Below are positions 56,294 through 64,000 of a stretch of 64,000 nucleotides of DNA, one piece after another. The notes under the pieces were generated by a model. The model was not told the DNA's origin. It ran no database searches and saw only the letters and a program-made list of their open reading frames with translations. A program made the position numbers and the translations under genes. How positions within the stretch are numbered: the stretch's first letter is position 1; each line of letters starts with the position of its first letter. The stretch spans positions 77,040,472 to 77,104,471 of the forward strand of contig JAPWDM010000001.1 in assembly GCA_035578155.1 (NCBI GenBank), in the 5' to 3' direction. Origin of the DNA: Brachynemurus nebulosus. Taxonomy: Eukaryota > Arthropoda > Insecta > Neuroptera > Myrmeleontidae.

Positions 56294-58130
56294 TACTAGC
56301 TGTTACCCGCGGCTTCGCAAGCGTGAATTTCATAATTTAGTAAAGATAATCTCTTTTAAGTAGTTTGCTAAAATATTTTGCCCCTATTTTCTTATCATAA
56401 GCTGAAATGATAGGCTTTCTTTATTGGTAAGCTCACTCATCAATCCTCTTTATTTTTAATTTCTCCCTTTGGCTAGTTATCTAGAAACAGTTGAAAATTT
56501 TCAAAAACTAATTGCTCATTTCTTCAAGCATATTATTACATAGACTAAAAATCTAAAGTAAGACTATTAAGAAGGTGTCAACGAATTTGGTATAGAAGTA
56601 AAAAAAGTATGTTGATTTAAAATACTCAAATTTTATATATTCTTAAAATACCTAATATTTTGTAAACTTTACTCTAAATAAGTATCCTCTCTATTCCTAT
56701 TGGAAAATTTAAACCCCTACGCCAAGATCCCCTATAAGCATTATATTTGAACATCTCCTAATGTAACTGACTCATTGTTGGAGACGCTAAAATAGTAGGC
56801 GTTGAAAATGTAAACTTTGATCTCTCCCCCATTTTTTTGCGTTTATTCCCTATTTTACTCTTTACAGGATAATTTTCAAAAAGTGTTGAAACATGTACTC
56901 ATTAATTTATTTTTGACCTCCTTTGACTATGCCCTCCAGTTTCATTCGCGTAAAATTATCCTAATTGTGAGTAAAGCTACTTTAATCAGTTATTACGAAA
57001 CAAATCGAGCAAATTTAATTTCAAATCAATTCTTTAAAGTGCTTCACTTCGCTCGCCAACCAGTTTAAAATTCTATAAAAGGTTAGTTTCATATAATGCT
57101 CCGCTCCGCTCGCCAAACGACTCGAAAGTAACCATATAAATATATATAATTTTCACACTTTGAGATCTTTCCATAGATTCCCATAGTGATATTTTTAAAA
57201 TTAATTCAATTTTAGATCCTTTTCAGGATCCGAAAACCATGGCGGATTTTTTAAAACTGTGTTCAGTTCCTCCGTAATTAAACTTTACTACTATCCTTTT
57301 CTAAAGTGAAATTTTAGTAAAAAGGTTTTGAAGTTAACATTTCAATTTTTATCGTAACCTAGGTAATCTTTTGTTTTTCTTTCTTTTGTTCCCGTTTATT
57401 GTTAAATTAGTATTTTTGTGGTTTTTGTGTCAGCCGTGCTCATAGAAAACCTAACTGATAGTTTTATTACATAAATTCTATGTATCTTCCAAAATATCAG
57501 TTTTAGATATTAGGATATCTTATAGTAATAGATAGACCTAATTATGATAAAAATACAGGTGATTCATTTGAAAAAAAAAAAGATTTCACAATAAACAAAA
57601 AATATTTAAAAAAAATGCTTTATGTAATCACCCTGTATCAAGTCCAAAAGCTGAAATGTCACTGTCACATAGAATATTAGTAACAATTTCCAACGAATTC
57701 AAATCTGCTGTCAAAAACACTTCAAATAACAAATTTGGTGCCAACTTCCGGTATAACCGGAAGTGGCAGCAAGTTAAAAATATTTTAATTAAAATCTTCA
57801 TAATTGAAAACTTCTATAACCAAATTTTAAAAAATCTAGTTTATTTAGAAGACCATGAACTTTTAATGAATATTCTATTTGAATCACCTCTACATAACCA
57901 TTTGGGAGATTAGATTAAAATGTTGCTAAGATTGATCGGGAGGTTAATATCTATATTCCCTGTAAATTTCAACTCAATAACTTCGGTTCGTACAAACAGA
58001 CAGACAGACAAAAATTTTTTTAAAGTTATATTTGGTATATATGTCGAATTTTCTAACTGAAAAGCATACTAATACCTAAAAATTCGAAAATCACAGACTG
58101 ACCCTTCTATTTTATTTATAGGTATTGATT
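56294..58130. repeat. dispersed-repeat region with insect 'TAGCTGTTACCCGCGGCTTCG' start
   Basis: It starts CTAGCTGTTACCCGCGGCTT and later has an ACAGACAGACAGACA run (57996-58011) and a CATACTAATACCTA end block. Starts and ends of this kind are common on multicopy insect repeats (recollection). The small ORFs inside have no domain. Confidence 0.4.
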
Positions 58131-60102
58131 AATTATTATAATTGTGTAGTGTTTTGTTGCAACAATTGAAACAGAAATAGATCTAGAATAGTGGTAAATA
58201 TTCGGCCAAGTACTTACTCTTCGTCAATAGCCAAAACTCACTACTATATTATATTCGTCCAATAACAAATCTTTTACGTCATCAATTACTAAATGTTAAA
58301 TTGTATCCAAAATAAAGAAGATTATCCGAAAATAAATTTATATATCTTTATAAAAGACTTTCATTATTCACTTAGTCCTTTAAAAATATATTTAAAGGGC
58401 TAAGTAGGTTTTTTAAATTATACGTTTTTAAGTTTTTTTAATTATATTTTCTCTCTCTAGTCATCTAGTGATTATGAATGAATATAATGTAAAACAGACC
58501 ACATCCTGCGAAATATATACATAAGTATTATGGAAAATAAATTATGTACTTTTAATTAATTTACAAAATTCTTAAGAAATGAAATTAAAAATAATTTTTT
58601 TTTAAAATTGTGGCGAACCATTTTACAACTAATGCTGATAGTCGCGACCACAGACTGAAGAACATTTTATGTATATATATATATATATATATATTCTATA
58701 GTCTTACTATATCAACATATAAATGAAGCACGCATATTCGTTCAAGATACGAATAGATATTTAGTTATATTGTAATCAATACAGTAATCGTGATATCCAT
58801 ATTAAAGTTTTCAAATAATTATTGTCGAAATATAATATTGATAATAAAATTTAACTTTCTTGACGAAAAATTGAAAAATTTTCAAAGATAAAAAAGTGGT
58901 ATTCTTTTTATTTCCAAAATATGTGCGTATACAAATTATGTCCTGCAAAAAATATAGTCCTGTTTATTGACAACACATTATGTTCTTTATATCTCACCCG
59001 TCTCACCCCCTTACCTACCTCAAGAAAACTGCCCATAAGCTGGCTTTACGTTTTGTCTAGTAGTATAATATACCTAAAAGTATTTGTTGGTCTATGGTCG
59101 CGACTAATATTTCTATACATATTTGATGAAAGCTACTTTACGCCATAAACAGCTAATGTTTGTTGTTGTGTGTATGTGTTTTATGCATTTTTTCGCTGGA
59201 ATTAGATATTTTTCTGACCTAAAATGTACCCTGTGTCCTTCTTCAGTGTCGTAGTTATATCTGTTTCAAGTCGACTTGTTACACCGTTGAGGCGTGAAAG
59301 CGAGACAAAGAAGCAAACAAACTTACTCTCGCATTTATGTTAGTTAGGATTTACATACGAAGTAATTGTTTGCGAAAAGTATACATTTAAAAGTCATATC
59401 CATAAGTTTTTCTGCAATATCACAATCAAAGCAATAAAACAAAATACAAATATTACAAATAAATTTTTTACATATAATTTTAATTGCGAAAAGTTATCAG
59501 ATAGTTAGAACATAGTATAGAAAATAAAACTCACAGGGATGAAATTTTTAATTAATAACGGCTGTGGAAAGTATTAAAAAATTTTGAAAAGAACAGTTTT
59601 AAAAATTGAAATTATTTGTTCTCTTAATTATAACAATGGAATATTAAAGTTATTTAAAAAAAATTGATTTTGTTTGGGTTGACATAGCATATTAATGATA
59701 TTTTTCAAATTGATTTTAAGTAACCCCACTATTATAAATTCTAAAATTTCATGTTTATGATTAAGGGAACAATTCAGATTTTCTTTTCAAAAATCCCAAT
59801 TAATCCTTTAAGTGAAATTCTTTTATGCAGAACTTCATGTGATATACATGTTACGCGGCAAATACGCGAAAACTTTCATTACGCATGCTAGTCAGCTAAA
59901 TCGCGAATCAACCAAAAACGCCGGATAATATGTGACAAAGTGGATGTATTTCAGAGATTTTCGGCAATTATCCGGTTTCTACACGATTTATCCAAGGAGT
60001 TCCGGTTATAACCAACAGCTAACGAACTTGCCTAACGGTTTGGGACTTCCAACATTTTCACCAAATTTCGTAAACCTAGGGCATTTCTTTCGAGAATTAT
60101 CC

Positions 60103-60104
<2 letters not shown>
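58131..60104. other. intergenic, short (TA)n at 58672-58694, no gene
   Basis: Nothing else supportable. Confidence 0.5.

Positions 60105-60194
<90 letters not shown>
60105..60194. repeat. (TA)n microsatellite left of the Tc1 transposase
   Basis: Pure TA tract of ~90 bases. Confidence 0.95.
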
Positions 60195-60197
<3 letters not shown>

Positions 60198-60340
60198 CCA
60201 AACCGTTGATTTAATCGAAAAATTGTCCAAATAAGAGTGGTATGTATTTAGGATTTTATCATTTTTATAGTCATTTTTACAGTCATCAACAAACGTTCAC
60301 GCTTTGAGTAAAAGCACACATTATGCAACTTTTCGGTGAT

Positions 60341-61375
60341 TTAATATCGAGTATGCCCTCCCCTTTTAAAAACACATTCTTGAAGCCTCCTCGGCATGCT
60401 TTCAATAAGATGCCTAACGGTTTCATCAGGAATCTCCCCCCAACATCTTCTCAAGACATCAATCAGTTGTTGTTGGGTGTTCACATCCTCTCCGGCTGCT
60501 CTGACTCGCCGTTTTAATTGATCCCAAAGATGTTCTATTGGGTTCAAGTCAGGGCTATTTGCAGGCCACGGTAAAACCTGTATATTAGCCTCCCTAAGGA
60601 CAGTTGTCGTCGCTCGAGCGGTATGCGCTCGGGCATTATCCTGCATCAGGATAAATCCGTCGGCCGCTCGTTGTGCAAAGGGGATCACATGGGGTCTGAC
60701 AATCTGTTCGATGTAACTTTGAGCCGTTACAGTACCCTCGTTCAGGAAAACAAGCTCAGTTTTGCCTTGCAAACTAATTCCACTCCAGACCATGACATTA
60801 GGATCGCCAAATCTGTCGCGTTCATGAATGTGACGATCAGAAAACCTTTCCCCACTTCTTCTCCACACTCTTACACGTCGATCGTCACTAAAAAACTTCA
60901 CCTTGCACTCATCCGTGAAGAGTACGTGACGTCATTCCTCCAAGCCCCATTCAAGGTGTTCACGTGCAAATCTTAAACGGTTTGCACGATGCGCTCCGGT
61001 CAGTTTGGTACGGATTACTGGTCTTCTTGAACGTTGTTGATCTTCATGCAAACGTTTTCGTATGGTCTGATTACTGACAACAGTACCAGTAGATCGATGT
61101 AAGCGATTTTGCAGAGTACCTGCGGTAACAGTCGGCTCACGTCGTGCACACAATCGAATGTAATGGTCTTCACGGGCAGTGGTAGCACGAACTCTTCCTG
61201 AGCCACGGCGCCGGGTTACACTACCGGTCTGCTGATACCGATTCCAAACATTTTGAATAGCCCTTCGTGAACAACCCAACTGCAAAACCACGGAACGTTG
61301 AGATTGACCACCCTCAATCATCGTTACGGCTCTGGTAGCAGTAGCTTCGTCCATATGGTGTCGAATTCTCGGCAT
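60341..61375 (-). pseudogene. Tc1-family transposase (DD34E) with a single in-frame stop
   Basis: One continuous frame of 345 codons from ATG at 61375 to the stop at 60341, interrupted only by TGA at 60934-60932, where Trp is expected before 'RHVLFTDE'. The N-terminal helix-turn-helix pair is clear ('MPRIRHHMDEATATRAVTMI', 'GCSRRAIQNVWNRYQQTGSV', with GRVR-type linker 'RRRGSGRVRATT'). The catalytic core has 'FTDE', 'MQDNARAHTA' and 'NSPDLNPIEHLWDQL', with 34 residues between the second Asp and the Glu. The C-terminus 'SMPRRLQECVFKRGGHTRY' is complete. Apart from the stop it looks intact and young. No TIRs could be delimited; (TA)n tracts lie on both sides. Confidence 0.9.
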
Positions 61376-61681
61376 TGTAAAAATAAATGATTGAATTACA
61401 CGCCAAACTTCAAAAAACAACCTCAGCAATCAATAATCTAGCGCAAACTGATTTAAAATCAAATTTAAAAAAATAAGTAAAAATAACCACTTGACGCTGT
61501 GCGAGACAAAAAAACGTTTAAATCTTCCCCTCAACAATAATATCACTTAAACCTAACTGTTATAATTTACTCAACCACTTTATCATAACAACAGTCATTT
61601 AGAAAAGTTATTTTGACGTGGATCGACATAAATAAGTTTTAAAATACAAACTTTCAAGTGGCCCTTATTTTGTTTTGAGGA

Positions 61682-61682
<1 letters not shown>

Positions 61683-61753
<71 letters not shown>

Positions 61754-61761
61754 TATTAATT

Positions 61762-61805
<44 letters not shown>
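61683..61805. repeat. bipartite (TA)n microsatellite right of the Tc1 transposase
   Basis: Two TA tracts separated by CATTATTAATTCA (61751-61763). Confidence 0.95.
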
Positions 61806-61808
<3 letters not shown>

Positions 61809-63055
61809 TAAATATTATTTCCGGTTTCAAGGGACCTCAAAACAAATTTCTTCCGTAGTCCCCCGCTCAAGTCGCGTCATGACAGTGCCTGTAATAGCTG
61901 AATTCCATTCTGGAAATTTGCTAAAAGGGAACTTCATGCTTAAAAATGAAATAAAAGATTTTTGTGTATTTTTTTAATGACTCAGGGACCTTGCACAATC
62001 ACGACAATTTTTCCGTAGTATCTTTAAATACTGTTCTATGAAGTATATATATTTTTTTAAATTGAACTTGCTGAAATTATATATTTTCAACTTGCTCACT
62101 AGATTCACTCATAAGTCATAAGTGTCATAACAATCTAACAAAAATATGTAAATAGGAAATGATACGCGTGGGGTAAATTTGTCTTTTCTTATTGGACAAT
62201 GACTTTTCGGAATTTTTCAAATTTTACTGAAAAACAGGGTTGGCGAGTAAAAAAATTATCCTTTCTATTTTCTTCTATTCTACTGTTTTAAGGGATTTAT
62301 AATCAATTTATCAATTTTGTGGAGGTTATTTACCATCTTTAAGATATTTACAAACTTAAATTTTTATCCCAATTTTTGAAGGGCAATTTCATCGCTTCAG
62401 ACCGGTTTTCCGCGGACAAAAAAAATACGGGTCTTTATTAAGTATAACATATTAGAGTATCATCGAAATCATAGGGGGACACCTGGGAATATTTTCTTGT
62501 GAGATAAATAGATACGATCTCTTGTGTAATATTTTTATACATTTTATTCAATTATTAAAGAAATTTCGATCATTCGTACTTGCTGTTATTGTTGTAATGT
62601 TATTTCTTTAACGGATAATGTAATACTGTGATTATTTTGATAAAATAAACTAAAAACGTTTAAACCAAAACGTTTTGGATATAACACGTCCTAACCGATT
62701 TGTGTTAGCTAATTGAAGAATCGTTTGATTATTCGTGTATTATCCATGACATTCGTATAATACGCGTTTTATCCGGTTAATACGCTTATTTTCTATTTCA
62801 TGCGTACAGTGGCCATCCAATGGTGCGTACTCCGATTTTACGTAGTGACGTCAGCGATTTAGTGGGATTCTCCTCTCACAGATATGTTGTTGTTTGTCTG
62901 TGTTGGTGAAAATTTATGTACCAAGCCAGAGTCAGGGCCGTAGGTAATATTGTCTGAGGGTCTCGCAGCCTTTAAAAATTTTAAAATTTCACTGCAAATA
63001 TATATACATATTCTATATATGTAATATGCAAAATGCAAATGCAAAATGAGTAAGG
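61806..63055. other. intergenic, no gene recognised
   Basis: AT-rich; short ORFs without domains. Confidence 0.5.
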
Positions 63056-63059
63056 TAAA

Positions 63060-63835
63060 ATTCTAGAATATTCTAATCATCAACTAGCAGAGATATAAAA
63101 AAACAAACTCCACGTTGAATTGGTCATTGGTCAAACGCAAGTTGAATTGGTCATCAAAAATGAGATTAAACAGTGTAGTTTGACAAAAATTCTAGAATGT
63201 TCTATTTGTTAACTAGCAAAGATATTGAAAAATCAATTCTACCATTTAATTGTCCATTGAAAAAGATGTCAAATTACACATTTTGACAAATATTCTGGAA
63301 TATTCTATTCGTCAACTAGCAAAGATATTCAAAAACAAACGTCGCCATTGAATTGGGTACCAAAAAAGAGACCAAATAACAAATTTTGAGAAATGTTCGA
63401 GAATATTCTAGTTGTCAACTAACAAAGATATTGGAAAATCTACTGCACCACTTAATTGTCCAACCGAAATTAAACTAATGTAAACCAAATGTCCGATTTT
63501 GGCAAACACTTTTTGCTATCTGACGAATAGAATATTCTAGAACATTTATGAAAATGTGCCATTCTGTCTTTTATTCGATGACCAATTAAATGGTGCAATC
63601 GATTTTTCGATATCTTTGTTAGTTGACGAATAGAACATTCTAGAATTTTTGTCAAAATGCGCTGCTTAATCTAATTTTTAGTGCGCAATTCAATAGTGAA
63701 GATTGTTTTTTGGTATCTTTGCCAGTTCACGCCTAGAATATTCTAGAATTTTTGTCAGCTTCCGCTATTTGGCGTCTTTTACGCTGATGAATGCGATAGT
63801 GAAGTTGATTTTTCGACAGTTTTCTAAAAGTCGTC
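63060..63835. repeat. two opposed arrays of ~110-120-bp repeats
   Basis: The left half has four direct copies with TTCTAGAATATTCTA, T.GTCAACTAGCAAAGATAT and CCA.TTAATTGTCCA blocks. From ~63520 three copies occur in the inverse orientation (ATATCTTTG.TAGTTGACGAATAGA, then ATTCTAGAA.TTTTGTCA). The turning point is near 63480-63520. Confidence 0.8.
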
Positions 63836-63947
63836 ACTCATATTCATTAGTATAACATTCAATTTCCTTTGTCTACACAATCGAATTTTAGGTGTAAATT
63901 GTCTCTTAAGATAATATTGTTTTAAATAAATTCAGATAAATAATATT

Positions 63948-63985
63948 TACTAACCCCCCAAAACAAAAGTTTACCGACGCCCCTG
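63948..63985. mobile_element. single hAT-like terminal end at the window edge
   Basis: Reading inward on the minus strand: CAGGGGCGTCGGTAAACTTT then TGTTTTGGGGGGTTAG. CAGGGGCG is a common hAT-type tip. The partner end was not identified in the window. Confidence 0.4.
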
Positions 63986-64000
63986 ATCTTTCGATTTTAC

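Noticed and set aside
60105..61805. (TA)n tracts as the TIR boundaries of the Tc1 element
   Set aside because: Sequences just inside the two tracts are not inverted copies of each other.

Overview
The window is AT-rich eukaryotic DNA made almost entirely of transposable elements and simple repeats. Several signs point to an arthropod, most likely an insect: an errantivirus-like gag/protease/envelope remnant, TATA plus TCAGT promoters, Tc1, Merlin and hAT elements, a KRAB-A-domain-2-like fragment and a PIN-like/Cys-rich gene family common in insects. The species cannot be fixed. No convincing conserved host gene is visible; one small two-exon gene near 1.8-3.0 kb is a weak candidate.

0-14.9 kb: a decayed Tc1 transposase, several foldback elements with readable target-site duplications (two copies of one TA-target family, an 886-bp foldback with a 6-bp duplication), long (TA)n tracts, and a broken PIN-like/Cys-rich gene with an inverted second copy of its 3' end.

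14.9-25.1 kb: the most unusual region. A 7.4-kb element has 2.2-2.4-kb near-identical inverted arms around a 3.0-kb unique centre. It carries several small genes, most with their own TATA box: a 161-aa protein (intact in the right arm, broken by a 130-bp deletion in the left), a 57-aa hydrophobic ORF, a 118-codon ORF with an in-frame stop, a 288-aa zinc-finger/acidic protein and a small downstream ORF. No polymerase or transposase is seen in it, so it may be a defective or helper-dependent virus-like element. It is bounded on both sides by the same Merlin-transposon end in opposite orientation. The right one belongs to a complete Merlin element with an intact 313-aa transposase, which itself contains a tRNA-derived SINE with a perfect 12-bp target duplication.

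25-37 kb: a ~125-bp tandem array, a non-autonomous TIR element, then an errantivirus-like element on the minus strand. Its protease/pol frame is interrupted by a young LTR retrotransposon (two nearly identical 2.35-kb LTRs, 4-bp target duplication AACT, tRNA-iMet-type primer site, decayed integrase).

37-52 kb: pogo/Tigger-like fragments, a Tc1 deletion derivative, two hAT-type MITEs, a hAT transposase C-terminus, dispersed ~125-bp monomers, a 360-bp tandem duplication, a 1.76-kb TA-target element with GTCGGCC subterminal repeats and more (TA)n tracts.

52-64 kb: a KRBA2-like fragment, a 5'-truncated LINE (reverse transcriptase plus RNase H), foldbacks, a Tc1 DD34E transposase broken by one stop codon, and an inverted pair of ~110-bp repeat arrays at the right edge.
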